Origin: Scybalousia_A sp963540815
Lineage (GTDB): Bacteria; Bacteroidota; Bacteroidia; Bacteroidales; P3
Direction of reading: 5' to 3'
DNA length: 64,000 nt
Assembly (NCBI GenBank): GCA_963540815.1
Contig: CAUTQY010000004.1
Coordinates: 62,001-126,000, forward strand
The notes under the pieces were generated by a model. It was not told the DNA's origin and searched no databases. It was given only the letters and a program-made list of their open reading frames with translations. The translations under genes and the position numbers were made by a program. Of the stretch, positions 54,170-63,941 are shown piece after piece. Position 1 is the stretch's first letter. Every line of letters begins with the position of its first letter.

Positions 54170-56039
54170 CACACGTACATATATTAACTTGTTTGCGGTA
54201 ATCTGCTTATTATTTTATAGCACTCCAACTTTATCTCAAAGTGTTTATCTTCCCTTTCTGGACGACTTTTCTTCCTATACGGGAGAACCTCGCAAAGATT
54301 TATGGCAAGCAGAGAATTGTTTTGTCAATCATAACTATCAATATTTACCCCCCACGGTAGGGGTAGCGACCTTGGATGTGATAGACAAAAAGGGAAATTT
54401 GTACCCTTCTGCAAATAGTTTTGGCTTTATAGGGGATACTCTTTGTTCTAATTTTATACGTTTGGATTCCACAAGAACACAAACCGAATTACAAGTAAAA
54501 GATTCCATTTATATGTCATTTTTTGTCCAACCAGGAGGTGGTGTCGGCAATATGTGGGAAAGAATAGGAGCACAACCCTCCGTTAAGGATTCTTTGGTAT
54601 TGCAATTTTTTTCCGCAACGGAAAATACATGGACAACCGTCTGGACTATGCGGGGGCAGAGTGTAGACTCTTTATATGCTTATGATAGTAATTATTTCAG
54701 ATATGTCGTTATCCCTATAAACGAAGAAAAATATTTTAACGCCTATTTTCAATTTCGTTTTCTCAATTGCGCCTCTTTGGATGCCAACCCGGATGCAGAC
54801 TATGTTACCAACTGTGACCAATGGAATATAGATTACGTTTATATAGATTATAACAGAAGTTCTTCGGACAGTAGTTTTAGAGATATTGCATTTGTTAATC
54901 CTGCACAATCCTTACTCAAAGAATACACTTGTGTGCCTTATAATCAGTATAGACCTTTTATGATGAAAGACAGTTTGAATATCAAAATAGCAAACCTCTA
55001 CTCTACCCCACTTTCTTCCACTTACAAATATTATATATACGATGAGGACAAAAATCTTATACATTCTTATGACGGAGGATTTGAAAACATTCCTTCTTTA
55101 TTGTTTTCACACGAGTTTCAAACCTCCGAAAATCATACAAAGCCACCTGTACAATACGCTTTTAACCTAATGAACAATGAAACGGAATACGAAATTATAC
55201 ACATTGCTACCGAAGGCGTGGGACAAGATAATTTACAGGATAATGATACCATAAAATTCAAACAAGTGTTTTCAAATTATTTTGCTTATGATGACGGTAC
55301 CAGTGAAGGAGGTTTTGGTATCAATCCTTTGAAGGGTAGCAACCTTGCCCTAGGTTTTTCTCTACAAGAAAAAGACACACTTAACGCCATAGATATATAT
55401 TTCAATAAAACTAACAATAGGGACACTTCAGATAAAAAATATTTTTTTCTTTGCGTTTGGGATGCCACAACAGGAGATACTCCTTTGCCAAACAACATTA
55501 TTTATAAATCGGAAAGACTTCTGCCTCATAGTGATTCTTTGAATAAATTCACTCGCTATTATCTCAATGAACCTTTGATTTTATCGGAGGGTGATTTCTT
55601 CGTTTCTTTGGAAATAAAGAATAAAGGAGATTATATAAACATAGGTTTTGACCGCAACAACAATGCCTCCTCACACACCTATTCCAAAATATCTTCCGGG
55701 GCAGATTGGCAACAAGCGTTTGTTTTTGGAGCCTTAATGATTAGACCTTACTTTGGCTATAAAACCGTAGGATTGGATAACATTGCCACTGAACAAAGAA
55801 TAACCGCGTACCCCAACCCTACAAAAGATATTATTAATGTTAATTTAGACCGGAGTATATTAAAAGAAGCTTATATCACCTCCACATTAGGAATACGTGA
55901 AAAAATTCAATTCAACAATACAAGTCAGGGAAATTATACCATTGATATTAGTAGTAAAGAGGTAGGCGTTTATATTCTGACACTCGTAGACGATAAAAAA
56001 CAAGTATATTCCATACAAATAATAAAAACAAATAAATAG
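54159..56039 (+). CDS. T9SS type A sorting-domain protein (626 aa)
   Basis: A secreted protein with a signal peptide ending 'TLSQSV'. Residues about 25-235 form a jelly-roll-like domain beginning 'LPFLDDFSSYTGEP', and about 370-510 another beta-rich domain. The last 70 residues are a type A sorting domain with 'ITAYPNPTKDIINVNL' and 'GVYILTLVDDKKQVYSIQI'. It would be exported by the T9SS. Its start overlaps the PASTA gene by 11 bases, which suggests translational coupling. No catalytic motif seen; a binding or adhesion role is likely. Confidence 0.85.
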   Translation: MKINTRTYINLFAVICLLFYSTPTLSQSVYLPFLDDFSSYTGEPRKDLWQAENCFVNHNYQYLPPTVGVATLDVIDKKGNLYPSANSFGFIGDTLCSNFIRLDSTRTQTELQVKDSIYMSFFVQPGGGVGNMWERIGAQPSVKDSLVLQFFSATENTWTTVWTMRGQSVDSLYAYDSNYFRYVVIPINEEKYFNAYFQFRFLNCASLDANPDADYVTNCDQWNIDYVYIDYNRSSSDSSFRDIAFVNPAQSLLKEYTCVPYNQYRPFMMKDSLNIKIANLYSTPLSSTYKYYIYDEDKNLIHSYDGGFENIPSLLFSHEFQTSENHTKPPVQYAFNLMNNETEYEIIHIATEGVGQDNLQDNDTIKFKQVFSNYFAYDDGTSEGGFGINPLKGSNLALGFSLQEKDTLNAIDIYFNKTNNRDTSDKKYFFLCVWDATTGDTPLPNNIIYKSERLLPHSDSLNKFTRYYLNEPLILSEGDFFVSLEIKNKGDYINIGFDRNNNASSHTYSKISSGADWQQAFVFGALMIRPYFGYKTVGLDNIATEQRITAYPNPTKDIINVNLDRSILKEAYITSTLGIREKIQFNNTSQGNYTIDISSKEVGVYILTLVDDKKQVYSIQIIKTNK

Positions 56040-56063
56040 CAGTTAATATAATTAAACAATAGT

Positions 56064-56678
56064 ATGAAAAGAATTCCGATTTTTTGTGTTCTAATTGTTT
56101 TATTTACGGGGGTTCATGCCGACAGACCGCGTATTTACTTAGGAAACACGCAAACATCTTTTTGGCAAATAGATTTGTATACGGGTTGTAATATTGCGTC
56201 TGTTTTAAACTCGGACAGAACCGTCTATATTATGGAAGGATTACAAGTACAATGGAAAAAGGAGCTTGTTTTAAATATTCTTTCTTTTAATGTAGGTGTG
56301 GATTTGGCAGGTAACAGAATATTAGGCTCCCTTATTGAAAAAGATAAAAAAGATTTGGATTTTAATTATTTTTCCGTGGGAATACCCTTTTCATTTGAGG
56401 TTTCAAAATTGCACAATCATAGTTCTTTCTATTTTAACTTGGGAATGAATACCTTATTTTATTCCTGCCAAAACGCAAAAAACCATTATGAAAACAAAGG
56501 AAATCCCAACTACTTTTTATTTGCTCCAAAAATGGAAGCAGGACTATATCTTACCACAAAGTTCGGAAAACTAAAATTAGGCGGTTTTGCTCAGAGATAT
56601 ATGTCCTCCGACACTAATTTTATTTTTACCGCTACCGGCAGGACTTTTGTCGGTTTGAACGCAGGTTTTGCTCTGTAA
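56064..56678 (+). CDS. Small outer-membrane beta-barrel protein
   Basis: A 204-aa protein with a signal peptide ending 'GVHADR', then eight or so amphipathic strands such as 'FWQIDLYTGCNIASVL', 'LVLNILSFNVGVDLAG' and 'FSVGIPFSFEVSKL', ending in 'LNAGFAL'. It fits an 8-stranded barrel of unknown function. It lies 24 bases after the T9SS substrate gene and probably shares its transcript. It faces the MATE gene with only one base between stop codons. Confidence 0.55.
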   Translation: MKRIPIFCVLIVLFTGVHADRPRIYLGNTQTSFWQIDLYTGCNIASVLNSDRTVYIMEGLQVQWKKELVLNILSFNVGVDLAGNRILGSLIEKDKKDLDFNYFSVGIPFSFEVSKLHNHSSFYFNLGMNTLFYSCQNAKNHYENKGNPNYFLFAPKMEAGLYLTTKFGKLKLGGFAQRYMSSDTNFIFTATGRTFVGLNAGFAL

Positions 56679-56679
56679 A

Positions 56680-58017
56680 TTACACGGAATCCAATACCCT
56701 GGAGGTTTTTATTTTGAAATATCTGAAACAAAAAACATATATAACAATAGCCAACAACCAGGCGACCGGAGCACCCAACCATATACCGAGTGTTCCGTAC
56801 TTTACGGACAAAAACCAAGATAAAGGGAATCTTACCAAAAGTAACGTAATAAAACTAATTATCAGTGTAGTAAAAGCATAACCCACTCCTCTAAAATAAG
56901 AGGTAAACATCATCATAACACCAAACAAAACCCAAAACAAACCGTCTGTCAACAGATACTCCCCTCCTATTAGTACAACCTCCGTTTTTAAGGTAAAGAG
57001 TCGTATAAGTTCTTCGCTACACAAACAAAAAATTATCAAAATAAACAAAGACACCATTGCCATTATTTTCATGGAAGCAAATAAACCTTGTTTTGCTCTT
57101 CCGATTTTTTTTGCACCAATATTCGTACCTACAAAAGAAGTAAGAGATTGGCCTATATTCAAAACAAGTATGAGAGCAAAACTTTCCACTCTTACGGCAG
57201 AGGTATATCCGGCCACGGCATTGGTACCAAAAGAAGTTACAAGATAAAGTATAAGTATTTGATTTAAGGATACTATACTTTGTTGAAAACCGGTAGGCAC
57301 GCCGATGTTTATTATTTGTTTTAAATGTATTTTATTAAAATACAGGTGTTTTAAGGAAGGTAAATGAACAAATTCATGTTTTATTCTCAGAAAAATAAAA
57401 ATACTGACAAACGCCAAAAATTGAGCAATAAAAGATGCCCAAGCCGATGCTTCTATACCCAAATGCATAGGACCAAGAAAAATATACGATAAGAAAATAT
57501 TCAGAATATTTGCCGGAATAAGAAAATACAGCTGAGTGGTAGCATCTCCCAATCCCCTCAATATACTAACCGCACTGTGAAAAATAACCGAAAAAAACAT
57601 TCCTATCATGTATATTCTAAAATAGGTTACGGCTAAGGGAAAAACGGATTCTGTGAGATATAGCAGAGAAAATATTTCCTTTGCAAAAACAATTCCCAAA
57701 ACACAAATAACAAAACCCAAAACTATAAAAAATATATAGAAAGTACTTATTACCTTGTGTATAGTTGTATAATCTTTTGCACCGTAGTAATGTGAGACAA
57801 CCACACTTCCTCCGGAACCTATACCGAGTATAATGCTTGTGATAAAAAAAGTCATAGGATAAACACTTCCCACCGCTGCAAGTTCGTCTACTCCAAGGTA
57901 ATTACCAACAAAAATACTGTTCGACAAAGAATATAATTGTTGAAAAAGATTACCCAACACTATAGGTATTGAGAATACAAAAATACTCTTAGATATACTT
58001 CCCCTTGTAAAATCCAT
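56680..58017 (-). CDS. MATE-family multidrug efflux transporter
   Basis: A 445-aa inner-membrane protein with about 12 helices in two homologous halves. Typical features are 'IPIVLGNLFQQLYSLSNSIFVGNYLG' (about 15-40) and 'LAAVGSVYPMTFFI' in the first half, 'PTGFQQSIVSLNQILI' (about 237-252) at the start of the second half, and 'SLTSFVGTNIGAKKIGRA' in the second half. MATE transporters export drugs or metabolites using Na+ or H+. The closest DinF/NorM sub-branch cannot be read here. It is a single gene with its own promoter element. Confidence 0.9.
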   Translation of the reverse strand: MDFTRGSISKSIFVFSIPIVLGNLFQQLYSLSNSIFVGNYLGVDELAAVGSVYPMTFFITSIILGIGSGGSVVVSHYYGAKDYTTIHKVISTFYIFFIVLGFVICVLGIVFAKEIFSLLYLTESVFPLAVTYFRIYMIGMFFSVIFHSAVSILRGLGDATTQLYFLIPANILNIFLSYIFLGPMHLGIEASAWASFIAQFLAFVSIFIFLRIKHEFVHLPSLKHLYFNKIHLKQIINIGVPTGFQQSIVSLNQILILYLVTSFGTNAVAGYTSAVRVESFALILVLNIGQSLTSFVGTNIGAKKIGRAKQGLFASMKIMAMVSLFILIIFCLCSEELIRLFTLKTEVVLIGGEYLLTDGLFWVLFGVMMMFTSYFRGVGYAFTTLIISFITLLLVRFPLSWFLSVKYGTLGIWLGAPVAWLLAIVIYVFCFRYFKIKTSRVLDSV

Positions 58018-58034
58018 AGATGAAAATATGTTTG

Positions 58035-58042
58035 CAAAAATA
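58035..58042 (-). promoter_or_regulatory. Bacteroidetes-type -7 element for the MATE gene
   Basis: Minus-strand TATTTTTG matches TAnnTTTG, 17 bases upstream of the ATG. Confidence 0.4.
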
Positions 58043-58109
58043 CAATTTTATTTCAACCCATGAAAACAAAATATGATATAACATATAAGTGGCTTTAAGC
58101 ATAATTTTT

Positions 58110-58117
58110 TAAATTTG
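58110..58117 (+). promoter_or_regulatory. Bacteroidetes-type -7 element for the glycogen fusion gene
   Basis: TAAATTTG matches TAnnTTTG, 20 bases before the ATG. The 120-base divergent gap with the MATE gene holds both promoters. Confidence 0.45.
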
Positions 58118-58137
58118 CAAATCAAAAAATAATATCT

Positions 58138-61100
58138 ATGGGTACTTATAATTATTTATTTGAAATCGGTTGGGAGGTGTGCAATAAAGTCGGCGGCATA
58201 TATACGGTAATTTCTACGAAAGTTCCAACCATAAACAAAAAAATAGGAGACAATCATATATTACTTGGACCGGATTTGGGACAAGCAACAAAAAAAGATT
58301 CAGAGTTTGAGGAGGATAATAAACTGTTTCTATCTTGGAAAATCTACGCAAAACAAAATGGGATAGATTTCAAAATAGGTAGATGGAAAATCAAAACCTC
58401 GCCCATAGTTATTCTTGTTCCTTACACACAATATTTTTCAAACAAGGATGAAATTTTTGCCAATTATTGGGAAAATTATCAAGTAGACTCTTTAACGGGT
58501 GGCTGGGATTATATAGAACCATTTCTTTTCGGTTACGCCAGTGCTAGGATTATAGAATCTTTTTATAATTTTTACCTGTGTTCAACAGACAAAATAATAG
58601 CACAATTTCATGAATGGATGACAGGAAGCGGGTTGCTTTATCTAAAAAAGAATGTGCCGCAAATAGCCACAGCTTTCACTACACATGCCACGGTATTAGG
58701 TAGATGTATTGCCGGGAATAATTTACCCTTGTATGGGGAAATGCAACATTTTGAAGCAGATAGAGTCGCAAATGATTTAAATGTCAGAGCAAAATTTTCT
58801 TTGGAAAAAATGTCTGCGATCAATAGTGATGTATTTACGACGGTAAGTAATATTACAAAACGAGAGTGTGAGCAATTTTTTAACAAAGGTGTGGATACAA
58901 TTACTCCCAACGGTTTTGAAGGTAGTTTTGTACCACAAAAAGACGAGTATGAAAAACTGAAGCAACAAGCACGAAAAAAGATTTCGGATTTTATAGAACA
59001 GTCAGCCGGATATAAACTTAAAGAAGATGCTTTTTTTATTCTGAATAGCGGAAGATACGAATTCAAAAATAAAGGAATAGATATTTTCATAGAGACACTA
59101 AAAATAATAAATCAACAAAAAAACACAAACAGAAAAATTGTTGCCATTATTGCAGTGCCGGCAGAACATTACGAGCCGATAGGAAACAAATATCTTACGC
59201 ATAAGTTGGGCCGTATGGATAACGACCCTATATTTTCTGCAATAAAAAATAGCGGAATAAACAACACGGAAAAAGAAAATGTACACATAATTTTTATTCC
59301 TTCCTACCTTGACGGCAAGGATGGACAAATAAATATGAATTACCTTGAGTTTCTGACGGCATTTGACCTAACCGTATTTCCGTCTTATTACGAACCCTGG
59401 GGTTACACTCCTATGGAAAGTATGGCTTTTGGCATCCCGAGCATTACTACAACTCTGGCAGGTTTTGGTCTTTGGGTAAAGGAGAACATACCCGACAACA
59501 AGGCTCTGAAAGTCGTTTATAGAACTGATAATAACCAAACGGATACCATTAAGGAAATATCTCAGAGTATTATCTCTTTGTTGAACAAACCCATATCGGA
59601 AATAAATACTTTAAAAGAAAATGCAAGGTATATTTTTACTCAACTGCAATGGCAAAATCTTTATTCCTACTACGAAAAGGCTTATAATGAAGCTTTACAA
59701 AAAAGCTCCGAAAGAATAAATCTGTATGTTCACAAACAACCGTTTTTTTATACGGTTAATATTCAATCAAATTGGGGTGATAAGCCTTTATGGAAAAAAA
59801 TACTAGTCAAAACTTATTTGCCCGACAGATTAAAAGCACTGAAAAACCTAAGTCAAAATCTTTGGTGGACGTGGAATTACGATGCTTTTGAATTATTTGA
59901 ATCCATCGATAGAAAGAAATTTTCGGATTTTGAACGCTCACCCATACATCTTTTGGAATCTCTTACCAAAGAGGATTTTACTCGATTGACGGAGGACAAT
60001 GTTTTTTTGCAAAAATTAGATAGAGTGGAAGCGAATTTCAATAAATATTTGAATGATAGAAAAGAAAAAACAAACCCGTTAATTGCTTACTTTTCTATGG
60101 AGTTCGGTATTCATGATACTTTGAAAATCTTTTCCGGCGGGTTGGGTATGTTGGCGGGAGATTATCTGAAACAAGCCTCGGATTCCAACAAAAATATAGT
60201 GGGGATAGGATTGTTGTATAGATACGGCTATTTTTTGCAACAAATAAACAGACAAGGCGAACAACAGAGTGAGCTTAAAGCTCAAAAATTTTCTCACCTT
60301 CCTTTGTTGATAGTAAGAGATGATTTTGGTAATTTGAAAAAGATTTCCGTCAATCTCCCTTCGGGGAGGGTTTGGGCAAAAATTTGGCTATGCAATGTAG
60401 GAGTAACTCCTATTTATCTTTTGGATACGGATATAGAGGAAAACACGGAAGAGAATCGTACGATAACTCGTCAGTTGTATGGCGGGGATAACGAAATGAG
60501 ATTGAAACAAGAAATTTTGTTAGGTATCGGCGGTATACGTATGCTTAAAGAATTAAATCTATCTCCCAAACTATACCATAGTAATGAAGGACATTCGGCA
60601 TTTTCTTCTTTGGAAAGACTTAATAATTATATAAACGAAGAAAAATTACCCTACATTCAGGCCTTGGAGTTGGTTAGAAGCTCCACTCTTTTTACCACCC
60701 ATACTCCCGTAGCTGCAGGACACGATGTATTTTCGGAAGATTTGATGCGCGCTTATTTTTCTCATTATGCGAAAAATTTAACACTTGATTGGGATTCTTT
60801 TATGCTTTTGGGAAGGAAATCCAACGAAAATCGTAACGATAAATTTTCTGTGAGTGTATTGGCAATAAATTGTTCGGCTAATGTTAACGGAGTTAGTAGA
60901 ATACACGGAAGGGTTAGCAGAGAAATGTTTCGGTATTTGTATGACGGATATTTTACTGAGGAGATAAATATAGGTTATGTTACCAACGGAGTACATCTAC
61001 CCACATGGGTTGCAAAAGAGTGGGAGGATATTTATTTAAAGTATTTCGGAAAAGAATTTCTTAACAATGAGAGCAATCCCAACTATTGGGAAAAAATATA

Positions 61101-62304
61101 TGAGGCAAGTGATAACGAGATATGGCAAACTCATCAAATTCTAAAACGCAAATTAATAGATTTCATAAAACAAAGACTTCAAACGGAAATGCAGAGACGA
61201 GGAGAAAATCCGAGTTTGTGTGTAAAAACAATTGACGGTTTGGATGAAAACAAATTACTTGTTGGTTTTGCTCGTCGTTTTGCTACCTATAAAAGATCTG
61301 GACTTTTGTTTACGGATTTGGAGCGTTTGCAAAAAATAGTTGACAAGGGGGTATGCTTTGTTTTTGCCGGCAAGGCTCACCCGAACGACAAGGCAGGACA
61401 AGAACTTATAAAAAACATCATAAATATTTCCCGTATGCCACAGTTTGTAGGCAAAGTAATATTTATGGAAAATTATGATATGTATGTTGCCAAACATTTG
61501 GTAAGAGGAGCGGATGTTTGGTTGAATACTCCTACGCGGCCTTTGGAAGCCTCCGGTACAAGCGGAGAAAAGGCTATAATGAACGGGGTCGTCAATTTTT
61601 CCGTATTGGACGGTTGGTGGGCGGAAGGTTATACACAAGGAGCCGGTTGGGCACTAAGCGAAAAACAAACATACACTGACCAAAATTCTCAAAATATTTT
61701 GGATTCCGAGTTTATCTATTCTACTTTTGAAAACGAAATAATTCCTACCTATTATACAAAGACAAATAATATTCCTCTTGCTTGGGTTTCTCACATAAAA
61801 AACACAATAGCCAAAATTTCTCCTCATTTTACAATGAAACGGCAATTAGAGGATTATTTCAACAAATATTACAACAAAATGTTCCTTCGTTTTGATTTGA
61901 TGCAAGCAAATAACAACAGTAAGGCTTTAACCTACGCTTTGTGGAAAAAAACGATAAAAGAAAAATGGAATAATATGGAATTGTTAAAGTTGGATTTACC
62001 GGATACGGATGCCGAAAGTTTTTCTTTTGAACAAACATTCAAAGTTAAAATAACTCTATACACCGGAGAAATTAATCCCCAAAACGTTGGAGTGGAAATG
62101 ATAATTGCAGACAAGGAAAATGGTAATATAACAGCAAAAAAAATAGTGGAGTTGCAACTTTTGGAAAACAATAATCACAAAGGAGTGTACGGTTTGGAAT
62201 ACGGTAATTTTTCCTCAGGTGTGCATAATTATGCTTTTCGTATCTTTCCCAAACACGATTTAATGCCGTTCAGAACAGATGTAAACCTTCTAAAATGGAT
62301 ATAG
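58138..62304 (+). CDS. Glycogen synthase (GT3-like) fused to alpha-glucan phosphorylase (GT35)
   Basis: One 1388-aa protein joins opposing activities of glycogen metabolism. The N-terminal part (about 1-560) opens with 'FEIGWEVCNKVGGIYTVI', the eukaryotic-type glycogen synthase (GT3) start, and has 'TVFPSYYEPWGYTPMESMAFG', the acceptor-site motif. The C-terminal part (about 565-1388) is a GT35 alpha-glucan phosphorylase with 'LSQNLWWTWNYDAF', 'KLYHSNEGHSAF', 'FTTHTPVAAGHD' and the PLP-binding lysine K1145 in 'SGTSGEKAIMNG'. Such fusions are known in Bacteroidales. It should synthesise and phosphorolyse glycogen in the cytoplasm. Both halves keep their active-site motifs, so both may be active. 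Confidence 0.9.
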   Translation: MGTYNYLFEIGWEVCNKVGGIYTVISTKVPTINKKIGDNHILLGPDLGQATKKDSEFEEDNKLFLSWKIYAKQNGIDFKIGRWKIKTSPIVILVPYTQYFSNKDEIFANYWENYQVDSLTGGWDYIEPFLFGYASARIIESFYNFYLCSTDKIIAQFHEWMTGSGLLYLKKNVPQIATAFTTHATVLGRCIAGNNLPLYGEMQHFEADRVANDLNVRAKFSLEKMSAINSDVFTTVSNITKRECEQFFNKGVDTITPNGFEGSFVPQKDEYEKLKQQARKKISDFIEQSAGYKLKEDAFFILNSGRYEFKNKGIDIFIETLKIINQQKNTNRKIVAIIAVPAEHYEPIGNKYLTHKLGRMDNDPIFSAIKNSGINNTEKENVHIIFIPSYLDGKDGQINMNYLEFLTAFDLTVFPSYYEPWGYTPMESMAFGIPSITTTLAGFGLWVKENIPDNKALKVVYRTDNNQTDTIKEISQSIISLLNKPISEINTLKENARYIFTQLQWQNLYSYYEKAYNEALQKSSERINLYVHKQPFFYTVNIQSNWGDKPLWKKILVKTYLPDRLKALKNLSQNLWWTWNYDAFELFESIDRKKFSDFERSPIHLLESLTKEDFTRLTEDNVFLQKLDRVEANFNKYLNDRKEKTNPLIAYFSMEFGIHDTLKIFSGGLGMLAGDYLKQASDSNKNIVGIGLLYRYGYFLQQINRQGEQQSELKAQKFSHLPLLIVRDDFGNLKKISVNLPSGRVWAKIWLCNVGVTPIYLLDTDIEENTEENRTITRQLYGGDNEMRLKQEILLGIGGIRMLKELNLSPKLYHSNEGHSAFSSLERLNNYINEEKLPYIQALELVRSSTLFTTHTPVAAGHDVFSEDLMRAYFSHYAKNLTLDWDSFMLLGRKSNENRNDKFSVSVLAINCSANVNGVSRIHGRVSREMFRYLYDGYFTEEINIGYVTNGVHLPTWVAKEWEDIYLKYFGKEFLNNESNPNYWEKIYEASDNEIWQTHQILKRKLIDFIKQRLQTEMQRRGENPSLCVKTIDGLDENKLLVGFARRFATYKRSGLLFTDLERLQKIVDKGVCFVFAGKAHPNDKAGQELIKNIINISRMPQFVGKVIFMENYDMYVAKHLVRGADVWLNTPTRPLEASGTSGEKAIMNGVVNFSVLDGWWAEGYTQGAGWALSEKQTYTDQNSQNILDSEFIYSTFENEIIPTYYTKTNNIPLAWVSHIKNTIAKISPHFTMKRQLEDYFNKYYNKMFLRFDLMQANNNSKALTYALWKKTIKEKWNNMELLKLDLPDTDAESFSFEQTFKVKITLYTGEINPQNVGVEMIIADKENGNITAKKIVELQLLENNNHKGVYGLEYGNFSSGVHNYAFRIFPKHDLMPFRTDVNLLKWI

Positions 62305-62343
62305 AATGCTTTGGCTTGCAATAATTTAAATATATTTTCGTTA

Positions 62344-62351
62344 TAGGTTTG
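62344..62351 (+). promoter_or_regulatory. Bacteroidetes-type -7 element for the HAD phosphatase gene
   Basis: TAGGTTTG matches TAnnTTTG. It overlaps an upstream in-frame ATG at 62349, so transcription would begin near 62356 and translation at the later ATG (62373). This decided the start. Confidence 0.45.
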
Positions 62352-62372
62352 ATTTTTATTCATAAATCAATT

Positions 62373-62912
62373 ATGTTCAAAGATTGTAAATATTTGTTTT
62401 TGGATAGAGATGGCGTTATTAACGAAAGAATAATCGACGGGTATGTTTTGGATTATAAAGATTTTGTTTTTAAACAAGGCGTACTCTCTGCCTTAAAAAT
62501 ATTTGGCACCTTATTTTACAACATTTTTATAGTTACCAATCAGCAGTGTATAGGTAAGGGACTTATAACGGAGGAAAAATTCAAGGATATAACCGACAAA
62601 ATGTTGCAAGACATACGTAAAAGCGGAGCAAAAGTGGACAAACTTTATTATTGTCCGTATCTCAAATCGGATAATTCTCCTTTACGTAAGCCCAATATAG
62701 GTATGGGACTGCAAGCCCAAAAAGACTTTCCGAATACGGATTTCAAAAAAAGCATTATGGTCGGTGATACAAATAGCGATATGATTTTCGGTAAACGTCT
62801 GGGAATGTATACCGTTTTTATAGATAATAATACGGGAGAGACCTTTCAAAAAGAACTTGTGGATAAAACATATTATTCATTGATAGAATTTGCAAAAGAT
62901 ATTAAAAGGTAA
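62373..62912 (+). CDS. HAD-IIIA phosphatase, GmhB/HisB-like
   Basis: A 179-aa HAD phosphatase with DRDG (D11 nucleophile, D13 general acid) in 'LFLDRDGVINER', the 'IVTNQQ' motif II (about 53-58), 'RKPN' (about 105-108) and 'MVGDTNSD' (motif IV, D132). The layout is that of D-glycero-D-manno-heptose-1,7-bisphosphate phosphatase (GmhB) for LPS core synthesis. However, the zinc-binding loop of GmhB (CxHx7-8CxC) is reduced to one cysteine, C94, before 'RKP'. It may be a non-zinc relative with a different substrate. The start at 62373 rather than 62349 follows the promoter. Confidence 0.75.
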   Translation: MFKDCKYLFLDRDGVINERIIDGYVLDYKDFVFKQGVLSALKIFGTLFYNIFIVTNQQCIGKGLITEEKFKDITDKMLQDIRKSGAKVDKLYYCPYLKSDNSPLRKPNIGMGLQAQKDFPNTDFKKSIMVGDTNSDMIFGKRLGMYTVFIDNNTGETFQKELVDKTYYSLIEFAKDIKR

Positions 62913-62916
62913 GAAT

Positions 62917-63927
62917 ATGAAAAAATTAAGCATACTTGTATTTTCCATCCTATTGCTACAATTTGTAAACAGTAGTGTTTTTGCTCAAAACAAAACGGAC
63001 GAACAGGGCAGAAAGCAGGGACATTGGATAAAGACTGCCAAAAACGGTAAAAAAATCTCCGAGGGCAACTACAAAGACAATATTCCCGTAGATACGTTCT
63101 ATTATTATGACAGTAAAGGTAAAATAACGATAAAAAACTACTTCTATAACGAAGGTAAAAATACTCATACGTGGCTTATGTTTGCAAACGGCAAAGTACA
63201 AGCCGAAGGAGAATACGCAAATAAGCAAAAGCAAGGCACTTGGGTATATTACAACGAAAAAGGCAAATGTATAACCGAAGTAGACTTTAAAGATAATTTA
63301 AAACAAGGTAAAGAGAAAATATACGATGACGAAGGTAAGGAAATACTGCAGATAACAACCTATGAAAACGGGAAAAGAAACGGACAGTTTTTCAAAAGTT
63401 TACAGTCCTACGGCTACTATACCACAAATTATAAAGATGATGTTTTGGAGGGCGATTACAAAGAATACTACCCTACAAAAAAAATAAGACAAAGCGGCAA
63501 GTACGTAAATGGGAACAAAGAAGGGATTTGGACATTATATCATAACAGCGGAAAAATAGCACAAGAGTTTACTTACGAAAAAGACGAGTTAAAACAAGAT
63601 GTGATAATATTTTCCACCTCAGAAGGCGACAAACGCATAAATCAAACGGATATATCTATGGTTATGTCTTTCAAAAACAAAATGCGAGTATTTGATATGC
63701 AAGGCAATAAAATAGATACCAATAATGATTTTGAACAAATGCTACAATATTTGAACGGAAACAGATTTATGCGTATTGCCGAGAAAGATAATTTGTATAT
63801 GAACGTTGTCACTCTGTTGGGTATAAACCAAGACGGAAGTGTAAAAACCGACGTTGATTTCAGTTTTAAAATAATGCCAGATGAAAACGGTAAACAAATC
63901 ATACATTCTTTAACAAGGGAAGATTAA
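62917..63927 (+). CDS. Secreted MORN/YwqK-like repeat protein
   Basis: A 336-aa protein; the start chosen (62917) gives the signal peptide MKKLSILVFSILLLQF. The mature part has at least seven MORN-like repeats of about 22 residues with a 'G.W..Y...G' pattern, such as 'KQGTWVYYNEKGK', 'KRNGQFF', 'LEGDYKEYYPTKK' and 'KEGIWTLYHNSGK', of the type found in YwqK-like proteins. The final 100 residues are beta-rich and unlike the repeats. YwqK-like proteins are often called antitoxins, but a secreted one more likely acts in the envelope. It begins 5 bases after the HAD gene. Confidence 0.8.
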   Translation: MKKLSILVFSILLLQFVNSSVFAQNKTDEQGRKQGHWIKTAKNGKKISEGNYKDNIPVDTFYYYDSKGKITIKNYFYNEGKNTHTWLMFANGKVQAEGEYANKQKQGTWVYYNEKGKCITEVDFKDNLKQGKEKIYDDEGKEILQITTYENGKRNGQFFKSLQSYGYYTTNYKDDVLEGDYKEYYPTKKIRQSGKYVNGNKEGIWTLYHNSGKIAQEFTYEKDELKQDVIIFSTSEGDKRINQTDISMVMSFKNKMRVFDMQGNKIDTNNDFEQMLQYLNGNRFMRIAEKDNLYMNVVTLLGINQDGSVKTDVDFSFKIMPDENGKQIIHSLTRED

Positions 63928-63941
63928 CGGTTTTATTTTTT

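Noticed and set aside
62917..63927. Antitoxin of a toxin-antitoxin system (YwqK name)
   Set aside because: A signal peptide and the absence of a toxin gene next to it make this name misleading; only the repeat type is supported.
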